Shown here in pieces: positions 31,431 to 40,083 of a stretch of 50,720 bases of DNA. The stretch is from NCBI GenBank assembly GCA_964461025.1, contig CAYWSE010000024.1, forward strand, positions 1 through 50,720, read 5' to 3'. Made by a program: the position numbers and the translations under genes. Origin of the DNA: JAHBVL01 sp964461025 (GTDB lineage: Bacteria > Chloroflexota > Chloroflexia > Thermomicrobiales > UBA6265). Position 1 is the stretch's first letter, and every line of letters begins with the position of its first letter. Under the pieces are notes generated by a model that had not been told where the DNA came from, made no database searches, and worked only from the letters and a program-made list of their open reading frames with translations.

Positions 31431-33143
31431 ATGACAGGACGCGAGACACAGTCTGAGGCGCAGCCGGATCCGGTCATATTCGTTGTCGACGACAACCCCG
31501 CGACGCTCAGGCGCATGGAACGCGATCTCGAGCATCGGTTTGGCCGTGATTACCGTATTGTCACGTCGCCATCGCCCCACGCAGGGCTTCGAACACTCGA
31601 GCGTCTCGCCGCGAGTTCGACGCCGGTGGCGCTGATCTGCGCAAGTCTGCAGATGTCCGGAATGAGCGGCGCGGAGTTCCTCGAACTCGCCTCACCCATG
31701 CATCGCGATGCCAAACGCGTTCTGCTGGTGACGATGACGAGACGAGGTCAGTATCCGCGCGACGAGATGTTCGCGGCGATGCAGCGCTCGATCGCGCTCG
31801 GCCGCGCCGATGGTGTCATCGCCAAGGGGTGGCATTCACCGGAAGAATGGTTCTATCCCCAGATTCAGCAAGCATTGAGCGACTGGGCGGGCGTGCATCT
31901 CCCGCATCAGGAAATTGTCCGCATCGTCGGCGATCCGTGGGATCCTGCCACGCACGATCTCCGGGAAATCCTCAATCGCAACGGCGTATCGTCAGGATTC
32001 TACGCAGTGGGAACTCCCCAGGCGCAGACGCTCCTCGATATCGCCGGCGCCGGAGATCTGGAATTCCCCGTCGCCATCTTCCAGGACGGATTCTCTTTGT
32101 CGAAACCGGCGCTCCTCGACGTCGCCGCCGCACTCGAATCGCAACGTCATCCCGAAGAGAAGGTCTACGACCTGGTGATTCTTGGCGGAGGACCAGCCGG
32201 GCTGGCCGCTGCGGTCTACGCCACCTCCGAGGGACTCTCCACATTGATCGTCGAACCGGAGGCATTTGGCGGACATGCGACCGACAGCTCCCGCATCCGA
32301 AACTACCTGGGATTCGCCGAAGGAGTAACCGGTCACCGCCTGGCAGCTGGCGCATACCGGCAAGCACTCCTCTTCGGCGCGGATTTCCTCTCTATGCAGC
32401 GCGCCACTGCTATCGACGCCAACAACGGTCACTACCACGTGTCGCTCTCCGACAGCCCACCTGCTGTCGCCCGGTCAGTGGTCGTTGCCATCGGTATGCA
32501 GTACCGCCGTTTGCCGATTCCCGACCTCAACCGGCTCGTCGGCGCTGGCGTTTACTACGGCTCTTCGATGGTCGAAATGCCGGGCATGACTGCCCAGCAT
32601 GTGGTCGTTGTTGGTGGTGGAAATTCCGCTGGTCAGGCAGCGACATTCCTGGCTCGATATGCGGACCAGGTCACCATGCTGATTCGTGGCAATTCGCTCG
32701 ATCGTGATATGTCCAGCTATCTCATCAGGGAAATCCGCGAAACATCGAACATCGATGTCATGCTCCAGTCTCAGCTCACCGGTGCTCACGGTGCATCGCG
32801 CCTCGAGCAATTGACAGTGCAACACATCCCGAGCAGCGAAGAACAGGGGGTCGACGCCAGTGCCGTTTTCATCCTTATCGGCACTGACTCCTGCGCGGAC
32901 TGGCTGGCGAAAACCATCGATCTGGACGATCGCGGCTTCATCAAGACGGGCAGAGACTTGTCGCTCGACAGCTGGCCACTGGACAGATCGCCCTATCCCT
33001 TCGAAACCAGTTTGCCGGGCGTCTTCGCCGTCGGCGATGTGCGATCGCGGTCACTGAAGCGTGTCGCCGGCGCGGTCGGCGAAGGATCGGTCGCTGTCGG
33101 GTCCGTCCGCCAGTGGCTGGCAGATCGGCCTCCCTCCGGCTGA
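31431..33143 (+). CDS. Fused receiver / glutaredoxin-like / thioredoxin-reductase-like FAD oxidoreductase
   Basis: The 570-residue fusion has three parts. Residues ~14-130 resemble a response-regulator receiver (FVVDDNPATLRRMERDL). The acidic pair D20/D21 is present, but the phosphorylation site Asp is S72 (ASLQMSGMSG); K132 lies in AKGW. Residues ~161-237 resemble a glutaredoxin-like fold (VRIVGDPWDPATHDLREIL). Residues ~245-570 are a thioredoxin-reductase-like FAD/NAD domain with LGGGPAGL, VVGGGNSAGQAATFL and GVFAVGDVR. The redox CxxC of true thioredoxin reductases is replaced by YYGSSM. This fused family is known in several phyla, with no settled substrate. ATG 31431 with GGAGAGG upstream. 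It may sense or pass electrons without disulfide chemistry. Confidence 0.85.
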   Translation: MTGRETQSEAQPDPVIFVVDDNPATLRRMERDLEHRFGRDYRIVTSPSPHAGLRTLERLAASSTPVALICASLQMSGMSGAEFLELASPMHRDAKRVLLVTMTRRGQYPRDEMFAAMQRSIALGRADGVIAKGWHSPEEWFYPQIQQALSDWAGVHLPHQEIVRIVGDPWDPATHDLREILNRNGVSSGFYAVGTPQAQTLLDIAGAGDLEFPVAIFQDGFSLSKPALLDVAAALESQRHPEEKVYDLVILGGGPAGLAAAVYATSEGLSTLIVEPEAFGGHATDSSRIRNYLGFAEGVTGHRLAAGAYRQALLFGADFLSMQRATAIDANNGHYHVSLSDSPPAVARSVVVAIGMQYRRLPIPDLNRLVGAGVYYGSSMVEMPGMTAQHVVVVGGGNSAGQAATFLARYADQVTMLIRGNSLDRDMSSYLIREIRETSNIDVMLQSQLTGAHGASRLEQLTVQHIPSSEEQGVDASAVFILIGTDSCADWLAKTIDLDDRGFIKTGRDLSLDSWPLDRSPYPFETSLPGVFAVGDVRSRSLKRVAGAVGEGSVAVGSVRQWLADRPPSG

Positions 33144-33245
33144 CGGCGTGCTTCGTTATGTATATCCGCATATCGACTGAATGCCATGAGCGGCGGTCTT
33201 CGCTCTCCATCGTTCCACCCCTTCACTCACCAACAGGAGAACGAC

Positions 33246-34037
33246 ATGCAGGCAACGTCTCAATGGGCCAGCGGCGACGCCTACCAGCGGTACATGGGCC
33301 GTTGGAGCCGGATCGTGGCCGGCCGTTTCCTCGAGTGGCTTGCTCCGCAACCAAGCGGGCGGTGGCTCGATGTCGGCAGCGGAGCCGGTGCGCTGACGGA
33401 AGCGATTCTTGCCACCGCCGAACCAGCTTCGGTTCTGGGGATCGATCCGTCGGAGCCATTTGTCGCCTTTGCGAGCAAGCGAGTGATCGACCCCCGCGTA
33501 CGATTCGAGATTGGCGACGCGCAATCGATCGCTGTCGACGACAACACGGTCGACTTCGCCGTTTCCGGTCTCTGTCTCAACTTCGTTCCCGAACCTGCGC
33601 TCGCGGCGGCCGAAATGACCCGCGTCACGCGCAGCGGCGGCGGAGTCGCGGCATATGTCTGGGACTACTCGGACGGCATGCAGATGCTGCGCTTCTTCTG
33701 GGATGCCGCCCGGCAGGTCGATCCGGATCTGGCTGTCGACGAGGCGCATCGCAATCCGCTTTGCGCACCCGATCCGCTACGCGCACTCTGGAGCGATGCC
33801 GGGCTGATTCAGATCGAGACAACCGGTCTGGAAATCGACATGCACTTCCGTGACTTCGACGACTATTGGCTGCCGTTTGGCGATGGCACCGGCCCCGCGC
33901 CCGCCTACCTGCGAACATTGTCAGCAGACCAACAACGCGAAATCGAACAAGCGCTTCGCCGGCTGTTGCCCACTGCCAGCGATGGATCCATCTGGATCAG
34001 CGCTCGCGCCTGGGCGGTGAAAGGGCGCCGGCCGTAG
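33246..34037 (+). CDS. Class I SAM-dependent methyltransferase
   Basis: The 263-residue protein has a Rossmann-fold methyltransferase core: motif I WLDVGSGAGALTEAI (about 40-54), an acidic residue at the end of strand 2 (VLGIDPSEP), motif around GDAQSIAVDDNTVDFAVSG, and LNFVPEP where strand 4 ends. It starts like ubiE-related proteins, MQATSQWASGDAYQRYMGRW. ATG 33246 with AGGAGAAC upstream rather than the earlier in-frame ATG at 33186. Substrate unknown; the DAYQRYMGRW start is typical of small-molecule methyltransferases in soil bacteria. It follows the fusion gene by 102 bp. Confidence 0.87.
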   Translation: MQATSQWASGDAYQRYMGRWSRIVAGRFLEWLAPQPSGRWLDVGSGAGALTEAILATAEPASVLGIDPSEPFVAFASKRVIDPRVRFEIGDAQSIAVDDNTVDFAVSGLCLNFVPEPALAAAEMTRVTRSGGGVAAYVWDYSDGMQMLRFFWDAARQVDPDLAVDEAHRNPLCAPDPLRALWSDAGLIQIETTGLEIDMHFRDFDDYWLPFGDGTGPAPAYLRTLSADQQREIEQALRRLLPTASDGSIWISARAWAVKGRRP

Positions 34038-34055
34038 TGTTGTTCCGGAGTCTGG

Positions 34056-35696
34056 TTACCGCATGAAGTTGGCGAAGGTCGTCAGCGAATAGCTTCCGTA
34101 GACATTCCACCGGTAGATGTGCCAGCGATTGATCGAGCCGAGCAATGGTTGCGAGCCGCCCCAGGCATCGAACGCGATCTGGTACCCCGCGTCCTGCACC
34201 ACTCTTGTCGTCGTCGCGTTAAACGCGCCATAGGGATAGCCGAAGCAGGTCACTGGTCCGCCAACCCGAGCCTCGAGATAGACCTTGTTGTTGTAGACCT
34301 CCGCCCATTGGCCGGCATAGCTATACGACGGAAGATTCGCATGAGTCACGGTATGACCGCAGACTTCACCATTCGTGTGATATTCGCGGAACTCTGCGTT
34401 GGTCAGGTGCTGCGTCGAGATGAAGAACCAAGTCCCTTCGAATCCGTAGGCATCGAGGATCGACTTGAACAGCCGGTCGGAGTTGTTCGAATCATCGATG
34501 GTGATCATCACCGGTTTGGCCGGCAATGGGGCGCCATTGTTGATAAAGGCCAGCAGATCCCGAGGAGTGACCGATTCGTATCCATTCGCGCGCAACCAGG
34601 CCATTTGAGCGCGAAGCTGGGATTCCGTCACCTGGTAATCGCCGGGAGTCGCCCGGATCCGGTGATAGAGCAAGATATTGAGCGTCGTGGGTCCTGGTGG
34701 CGGCGGCACCTTGCTGCCAGAGAGATAGCTGGCAAAAATCCACCCCGCAGTTCCCTGATGCACTACCGGCATGAATCCATTCTGAATACCGCCAGTAATC
34801 GAAACCGTCGTTCCGGCAGAGAGCACACGAATGACCGACGACGACGTCGACGCGCCCGACCTCATATTCACGCGCGCCGTGGTTGTCGCCGCGTTGTTCC
34901 CGGTTCCCGCAAAATCGAGGTAGGAAGCGAACGCCCAACCCTCGTATTGGTCGAACCGCACGAACTCAAATCCGGAGTCCGACTGTCCCAGCAGCGTGAC
35001 GACCGCGCCTACCGGCATGATGGTCACCACAGGAAAATTCGTTCCCGCTCCGGCTCGTAGATTGAGTCTCGCCCGGACAGTCGCGGTGTTCGCCGTCTCA
35101 GTCGCGGTGGGGGAGGAACTTCCAGCAGTTGCTGATGGACCTGCGGTTGCGGTGTTCGTCGGTTGCGTCGATGCGGTTGGAGAGGATAGCGGTGTCTGAA
35201 CAAGTCTCAGGTAGTTGCTGTGCGCCCAGCCGATCTGGCTGTTGAATGTCAGTTCGTAGAACTCACCGTCTGTCTGCCCGGTCAGAACGGCCTCGCTGCC
35301 CGACGGCATGACGAGCAGTACGGCGAACGTCGTGGCCGGGCCGGCCCGCAGATTGAGCGCGGCAGTCGTGCGAACCATTTGCCCCGCGTCGATCGTGGGA
35401 GGATCGAGACGCAGATAGCTTCCATGGGCATATCCCGCGTTGTCCTGATAGATCACGGGATACCAGCTGCCAATCGGCGCACCGGTGATTTCCACCCGCG
35501 CGCCGATCGGCATGACCAGAATCGTGTCGCTGGTTGTGTTGGGTTCCAGCCGCAACCGGAGCGCCGTGGTCGTGGTCGCCGATTGCGCAGCGCGAGCATG
35601 CTCGAGCGGCGGGAATCCAATGAATGATGCGCAAATCGAAACCAGAAGCAGCAACGCTGCTCCAACCTGGAGCTGGCGAGCGGGCACGTCCAACAT
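34056..35696 (-). CDS. Secreted polysaccharide deacetylase with four SH3b repeats
   Basis: The 546-residue protein has a signal peptide (1-37, VGAALLLLVSICASFIGF, then HARAAQS). Four bacterial SH3 domains follow at about 39-98, 110-165, 208-262 and 270-325, each with an RLR/NLRAG-type start and GWAxxxYL end. A Thr/Ser/Pro-rich linker (168-205) lies between the second and third. The C-terminal NodB deacetylase domain (about 340-546) has MITIDDSNNSD (motif 1), GHTVTHANLP (metal His pair) and FGYPYGAF. The catalytic Asp of motif 1 is kept (IDD). The enzyme probably binds the cell wall through SH3b and removes acetyl groups from peptidoglycan or another polysaccharide. Start ATG 35696. Confidence 0.9.
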   Translation of the reverse strand: MLDVPARQLQVGAALLLLVSICASFIGFPPLEHARAAQSATTTTALRLRLEPNTTSDTILVMPIGARVEITGAPIGSWYPVIYQDNAGYAHGSYLRLDPPTIDAGQMVRTTAALNLRAGPATTFAVLLVMPSGSEAVLTGQTDGEFYELTFNSQIGWAHSNYLRLVQTPLSSPTASTQPTNTATAGPSATAGSSSPTATETANTATVRARLNLRAGAGTNFPVVTIMPVGAVVTLLGQSDSGFEFVRFDQYEGWAFASYLDFAGTGNNAATTTARVNMRSGASTSSSVIRVLSAGTTVSITGGIQNGFMPVVHQGTAGWIFASYLSGSKVPPPPGPTTLNILLYHRIRATPGDYQVTESQLRAQMAWLRANGYESVTPRDLLAFINNGAPLPAKPVMITIDDSNNSDRLFKSILDAYGFEGTWFFISTQHLTNAEFREYHTNGEVCGHTVTHANLPSYSYAGQWAEVYNNKVYLEARVGGPVTCFGYPYGAFNATTTRVVQDAGYQIAFDAWGGSQPLLGSINRWHIYRWNVYGSYSLTTFANFMR

Positions 35697-35888
35697 CCCT
35701 GGTTCTCAATCTGAAGCGACTTTCACTCAATCGCTTCGGAATGGCGCCTGAGGGATAAACCCTCCCCTTCCGGGCAAACTGCACCTGGAACGCACGTCAA
35801 GGAGCGCTCCATCACACCATCATTGCTACCGGTTGCGAAATAGTCTCGCCAAGAAACGCCCGGGTGTCAATCTGAACGTTCGGAAAAT
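35697..35888. other. Intergenic region between deacetylase and nagA genes
   Basis: Nothing recognisable was seen; no terminator-like hairpin with a T tract. Confidence 0.4.
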
Positions 35889-37046
35889 TTAGATCAGTGC
35901 AAATGCTTCGCCGCCAGCAATGATGGTCTGCTTCACTTGCAGCATGGAATCGAGCAGCACAAGATCGGCGCGCATGCCGGGTAGCAGCACGCCGCGATCG
36001 GTCAACCCCAGCAACGATGCCGGAACCTCGGTCGCCATCTGGATTGCTTCACCGGCGCCGCAAATGCTCCAGCCGACCATGTTGCGGACTGCGACATCCA
36101 TCGTCAGCAACGATCCAGCCAGCGTGCCGTTTTCGAACTGCGCCGAGCGGCCATCGCAGACGACATTCCGGCCACCGATCGGGTAGTTACCGGGCGGCAT
36201 GCCGGCTCCCGACATCTGATCGGTGACCAGCACCATGCCGTCCGGTCCCTTCATGCGGTAGGCCAGCTCGACCGCGCCGGGATGCGCATGGACGCCGTCG
36301 GCGATCATCCCGGCGGTGATGCGGTCGTCGACCAGTATCCCGCCGACCGCCCCCGGCGCCCGGTGGTGCAACCCGGACATCGCGCTGTAGAGATGGGTCG
36401 CCTTGGCGGCGCCGGCATCGATCCCCTTCCGGAGTTCCTCATAGCTGGCGTCGGTATGCCCGAGACTGACCAGCTTGCCGGCCCGGCGCAACTCCCGAAT
36501 GCGGTCGATTCCGCCGGATCGTTCTGGCGCCAACGTGATGAGTTTTATGGCGTCGCTACCAGTGAAAATCGAGACCAACGAATCGGGAGCGCCGCGAATG
36601 GCATCGGGCGGATGAGCACCCGCCTTCGCCGGCGAGAGGAAGGGCCCCTCGAAATGAAACCCAAGTGGTTGCGCTCCACGCGGATTCATGACCGCGCTGA
36701 ACGCTCGCAGGACGCGCGGATAGTGCTCCGGCGGCGAGGAGATGACGGTCGGCAACCAGGCGGTCACCCCGGTTTCCGGCAATCGAGAAGAAATGTGCCG
36801 GTAGTGTTCCGGGTGTTCGTCGACTTCGACCCCAAACGCGCCATTGACCTGCAAATCGATATAGCCGGGCGCGACGACCGCCGCCTCGATAACCGAATCG
36901 GGCAGTTCACCATCGCGAGGATCATCGAGCACTGCGGCGATTCGGCCGCCTTCGACGACAACCGCGCCAGCGAACAACGATCCACCGCGTGCGATCTTTC
37001 CCCGAACAGCGTAGCGATGGGCAAGGTCTGCAAACATGCGCCGCAT
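35889..37046 (-). CDS. nagA: N-acetylglucosamine-6-phosphate deacetylase
   Basis: The 385-residue amidohydrolase converts GlcNAc-6-phosphate to glucosamine-6-phosphate plus acetate. Diagnostic residues: PGYIDLQVNGAFG, FHFEGPFLSP (metal Glu), VSLGHTDASYEE and KATHLYSAMSG (metal His residues), ADGVHAHP and LVTDQMSGAG (catalytic Asp). The C-terminus LLGLTDRGVLLPGMRADLVLLD completes the beta-sandwich domain. I chose ATG 37046 (another ATG at 37037). The in-frame extension to 37310 overlaps the divergent gene and is not credible. It lies on the same strand as the wall deacetylase, so amino-sugar use or wall turnover is a likely context. No nagB is in the window. Confidence 0.93.
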   Translation of the reverse strand: MRRMFADLAHRYAVRGKIARGGSLFAGAVVVEGGRIAAVLDDPRDGELPDSVIEAAVVAPGYIDLQVNGAFGVEVDEHPEHYRHISSRLPETGVTAWLPTVISSPPEHYPRVLRAFSAVMNPRGAQPLGFHFEGPFLSPAKAGAHPPDAIRGAPDSLVSIFTGSDAIKLITLAPERSGGIDRIRELRRAGKLVSLGHTDASYEELRKGIDAGAAKATHLYSAMSGLHHRAPGAVGGILVDDRITAGMIADGVHAHPGAVELAYRMKGPDGMVLVTDQMSGAGMPPGNYPIGGRNVVCDGRSAQFENGTLAGSLLTMDVAVRNMVGWSICGAGEAIQMATEVPASLLGLTDRGVLLPGMRADLVLLDSMLQVKQTIIAGGEAFALI

Positions 37047-37156
37047 TGTACTCGTGGTCTGACGGTGATTCGTTCGGAGTTCCACGCGCGACCAGTCCGG
37101 AATGCGATGATTCGCACCATGCGAATATGCGGTCTCATTGCTATGGAATGGGTGAT

Positions 37157-38365
37157 ATGGCGGAATGGTCGAACTGGGCGGGCAATGTGCGAGCGACACC
37201 TCAGCGACTCGTCGTGCCCCGGAGCATCGATGAGCTGCAAACCGAGGTGGCATCCGCCAACCGCCAGGGCTGGACGGTTCGCGCCGCCGGGTCCGGTCAT
37301 TCCTTCTCACCGCTGTGCGAGTCGCCCGGCCTGCTGGTAGATCTCTCCGCGATCACTGGCATCGAAGCGATCGACGCGACCACCGGCGACGCGACGATTC
37401 TCGCCGGAACGAAAATCTACGACATCGGCCAACCCCTCTTCGAAGCAGGCCGCGCCCTGGGCAATCAGGGAGATATCGACCGTCAAGCCATCGCCGGAGC
37501 TGTCGGCACAGGCACCCACGGCACCGGGCGCGGGTTCGGCAGCTTTTCCAGCATGGTGAAAACGATCGAGCTTGTCGCTCCATCTGGTGATCTCGTCACG
37601 ATCGATGCGGCGGATGCCAATCTGCTCAGCGCCTCGGCATTAAGCATGGGCATGCTGGGAATCGTCACCCGCCTGCAGTTGCGGACGTTGCCAGCCTTTC
37701 GTTTGCACGAGCGCTCTCGGCCGCTCGATTTCGAATCCTGCCTCGACGGCTTCCTCGACGTCGAAGAGGCAAACCGCCACGCCGAGTTCTGGTGGATCCC
37801 GCCACTCGACAGTTGCGTGCTGAAAACGCTCACCGAAACATCCGAGGAACCTGCAGGTGGTGGTCCGGAACCCGATTTTCCACCCGGCACCATCGAGCGC
37901 TATCTGAAACCGGAGAAGATCGACTGGAGCTCCAGGGTCTATTCGACCACCCGCAACCAGCCATTCGTCGAGTGCGAGTACGCCCTGCCGCTGGCGGCCG
38001 GACCCGACGCGATGCACGCCGTGCGAACGTTGATGCAGTCGAAACACCCGGATGTCCGCTGGGCGGTCGAATACCGCACCGTGCCTGCGGAATCGCTGAT
38101 GCTCAGTCCAACCCGCGGCGAGGAATGCGTCACGATCAGCGTGCACCAGGCAATCGAGGCGCCATGGGAAGCCTTCATGCGCGACTGCGACGCGCTCTTT
38201 CGCGCACATGGCGGCCGTCCCCACTGGGGCAAACTCCACTGGCTTACCCGCTACGACATCGACGAGCTCTATCCACACATCGACTCGTTCCGCCAAATAC
38301 GCTCCCGCTTCGACCCTGACGGCACCTTCCTGAACGCTCACCTCCGGCCGTTATTTGCGTCGTGA
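37157..38365 (+). CDS. FAD-linked lactone oxidase/dehydrogenase (D-arabinonolactone/gulonolactone oxidase family)
   Basis: The 402-residue vanillyl-alcohol-oxidase-fold flavoprotein has an N-terminal FAD domain with AAGSGHSFSPL (the His often binds FAD covalently), VDLSAITGIEAID and AGAVGTGTHGTGRGFGSFS. A C-terminal ALO domain ends HWGKLHWLTRYDIDELYP, DPDGTFLNAHL and RPLF. Such enzymes oxidise sugar lactones or alditols. I chose ATG 37157 (MAEWSNWAGNVRATP), with GGGTGAT upstream; ATG 37148 is also possible. It is divergent from nagA with about 110 bp between. Confidence 0.88.
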   Translation: MAEWSNWAGNVRATPQRLVVPRSIDELQTEVASANRQGWTVRAAGSGHSFSPLCESPGLLVDLSAITGIEAIDATTGDATILAGTKIYDIGQPLFEAGRALGNQGDIDRQAIAGAVGTGTHGTGRGFGSFSSMVKTIELVAPSGDLVTIDAADANLLSASALSMGMLGIVTRLQLRTLPAFRLHERSRPLDFESCLDGFLDVEEANRHAEFWWIPPLDSCVLKTLTETSEEPAGGGPEPDFPPGTIERYLKPEKIDWSSRVYSTTRNQPFVECEYALPLAAGPDAMHAVRTLMQSKHPDVRWAVEYRTVPAESLMLSPTRGEECVTISVHQAIEAPWEAFMRDCDALFRAHGGRPHWGKLHWLTRYDIDELYPHIDSFRQIRSRFDPDGTFLNAHLRPLFAS

Positions 38366-38586
38366 GCGCGTGCAACCAACCACCTCCGTAGCGGCAACGC
38401 CTGCGTTGCGAAACGCGTACCCACAGAATGGTTGGTCCATGATTGCGTCGTCTTCGCAAACGGGGCAACGCAGCCGTTGCCACTCTCCGTCCCGCCCACA
38501 GCGTCGGTCGAAGGGAGACGGCGGCGGATTCGCGAAAGACCGTGACGGCCTGGGTGCCGCGTTCATCGGGTTTTCACGGCAGACGC

Positions 38587-38688
38587 CATGCCGGCCTGCC
38601 GGCACCAGCGCGGCATGAAAACCAGACGTAGCCTCGCCATTTATGGCGCTTACGGGAGGTCGCGTACGTACATCCTTTTTCACCGCAG
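38587..38688 (+). repeat. ~100-bp direct repeat, copy A
   Basis: Begins CATGCCGGCC-GCCGGCACCAG and ends CTTTTTCAC-GCAG, with the CGTAGCCTCGCCATTTATGG core at 38627. It is about 85-90 percent identical to copy B. Confidence 0.85.
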
Positions 38689-38788
38689 TAGATGGGTCCA
38701 ACGCCGGTTGCCCTGTTAGCTCACCTTACTGTTTCCATCTGAGTAGCGCATCCAACGCTAATTGCCCTGTCAGCGCACCTCTTACAGT

Positions 38789-38940
38789 GTCATTCTGAGC
38801 CCACATGCCGGCCCGCCGGCACCAGCGCGTATGAAAACCCACCGTAGCCTCGCCATTTATGGCGCTTCCCGGATGTCACGTACGTACATACTTTTTCACG
38901 GCAGCGCCAGCGAAGAATCTCCCGCCGCAGCGGAAAGCAT
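38789..38940 (+). repeat. GTCATTCTGAG element split by repeat copy B
   Basis: 38789-38800 is the left end of the GTCATTCTGAGC element and 38905-38940 its continuation (CGCCAGCGAAGAATCTC, CCGCCGCAGCGG). Repeat copy B (38814-38904) sits between them. The right arm is not evident downstream. Confidence 0.7.
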
Positions 38941-39043
38941 CCCATCGCGCGTTTTGCTCTCTGACCGATGCTCAACGACCCGCAAGCCGGCGTATAGCCT
39001 TCGGTTTCGACCGGAGGCCCTCGCGGCGACCATCGAGTCCCGT

Positions 39044-39811
39044 TTACGGCAAATGCGCGCCGCCCGTGATGTCGATCGCCGCGCCGGTGAGAAACTCCGA
39101 TTGCGGTGATGCGAGATAGCGGACCACCCGCGCTACGTCGTCAGGCGTTTCGATGCGCCCGAGCGGCGTTTGGTCGACATACCCGGCAAAGATTTCTTCT
39201 GTCGACTTCCCGGTTAGCGCCGATTCCCAATCGAGCTCATCAGTCTGCATCGGCGTCGCCACGAAGCCGGGGCAGACACAATTGACGCGGATGTTGTACG
39301 GACCAAGCTCGAACGCGCAGCACTTCGTGAATCCAATGCAGGCCCATTTCGATGCTGCATAGTGCGCTAGCAGTCCGGGTCCGGTTTTGCCGGCCATCGA
39401 CGCGGTATTGACGATCACGCCCCGCCGGCGCTCCATCATCGCCGGAATCACCGCTCGCGTGACGAGAAACACCCCTTTGGCGTTGACATCGAAGTTGAAG
39501 TCCCACTCCTTCTCGGTCAGCGCCCAAACATTGTTCATCGTCGAGACACCCGCGTTGTTGCAGAGAATATCAATTGGGCCCAGCTCCGCTCCGACCGCCG
39601 CGGCGACAGCAGCCGCTTCGTCGGCTGAGGTGACATCGAGCCGCCAGGCGCGCGCTCCCTCAAGCGAGGCCGCGACCGCCTCCGCCGCCTCGATGTTGAC
39701 GTCGGTGACGGCGACCCTCGCGCCCGCTTCGGCAAGATGCGTGGCGATCGCCTTGCCGATTCCCTGGCCTGCCCCAGTCACGAACGCAATTTGCCCAGAA
39801 AGGTCAATCAT
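39044..39811 (-). CDS. Short-chain dehydrogenase/reductase
   Basis: The 255-residue classical SDR has TGAGQGIG (12-19), VTDVN (D37, NAD preference), CNNAG, and the standard catalytic residues at canonical positions: S138, Y151, K155. VNCVCPGFVATPMQTDE and the C-terminal FLTGAAIDITGGAHLP are typical. It resembles sorbitol/glucitol and 3-oxoacyl-ACP-type dehydrogenases; the substrate is not known. ATG start with GGAGGAC 7-9 bases upstream. It stands alone, with repeat-rich DNA downstream and no operon partner. Confidence 0.9.
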   Translation of the reverse strand: MIDLSGQIAFVTGAGQGIGKAIATHLAEAGARVAVTDVNIEAAEAVAASLEGARAWRLDVTSADEAAAVAAAVGAELGPIDILCNNAGVSTMNNVWALTEKEWDFNFDVNAKGVFLVTRAVIPAMMERRRGVIVNTASMAGKTGPGLLAHYAASKWACIGFTKCCAFELGPYNIRVNCVCPGFVATPMQTDELDWESALTGKSTEEIFAGYVDQTPLGRIETPDDVARVVRYLASPQSEFLTGAAIDITGGAHLP

Positions 39812-40083
39812 TTGGCGGTCCTCCTGCTTCGAACTTCCAAGACTTCATTGCCGTAGTCTACGCGTGCTTTCCGACCCCTTGCGGGAAGACGAGCGACACG
39901 TCGTGAACAACGAAACGCGTACACTCCGGCGTTCGAGCGCCATACATGGCGAGGCCGCGCATGGATCGTCCCGCTGAGCTGACGCCGGCACGGTGACTCC
40001 ATAGCAGACATCAACTCCGGCGATTGCTATAGTCTAGGCACGCAGTGCGTGCTGTGTTTTGACTCCTGAAAGGGTCCCGCTCG
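39812..40083. other. Intergenic region between divergent genes
   Basis: It holds a small hairpin CGCCAT-AC-ATGGCG (39938-39951) similar in word to the 38.6 kb element. It also holds the promoter region of both flanking genes, where no clear boxes could be identified. AAAGGG near 40070 is the likely binding site of the next gene. Confidence 0.4.

Larger units (their letters stand above)
38366..39043. other. 678-bp intergenic region with nested repeats
   Basis: It has no credible gene. Contains hairpins GCAACG-CCTG-CGTTGC (38394-38409) and GGCAACG-CAGC-CGTTGCC (38464-38481), two copies of a ~100-bp element (38587-38688 and 38814-38904), two copies of a ~45-bp stretch between them (ending TTGCCCTGT-AGC), and a split piece of the GTCATTCTGAG element (38789-38800 and 38905-38940). 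Confidence 0.75.

Noticed and set aside
37047..37310. N-terminal extension of NagA
   Set aside because: It overlaps the divergent lactone oxidase start; homology begins at about 37037-37046.
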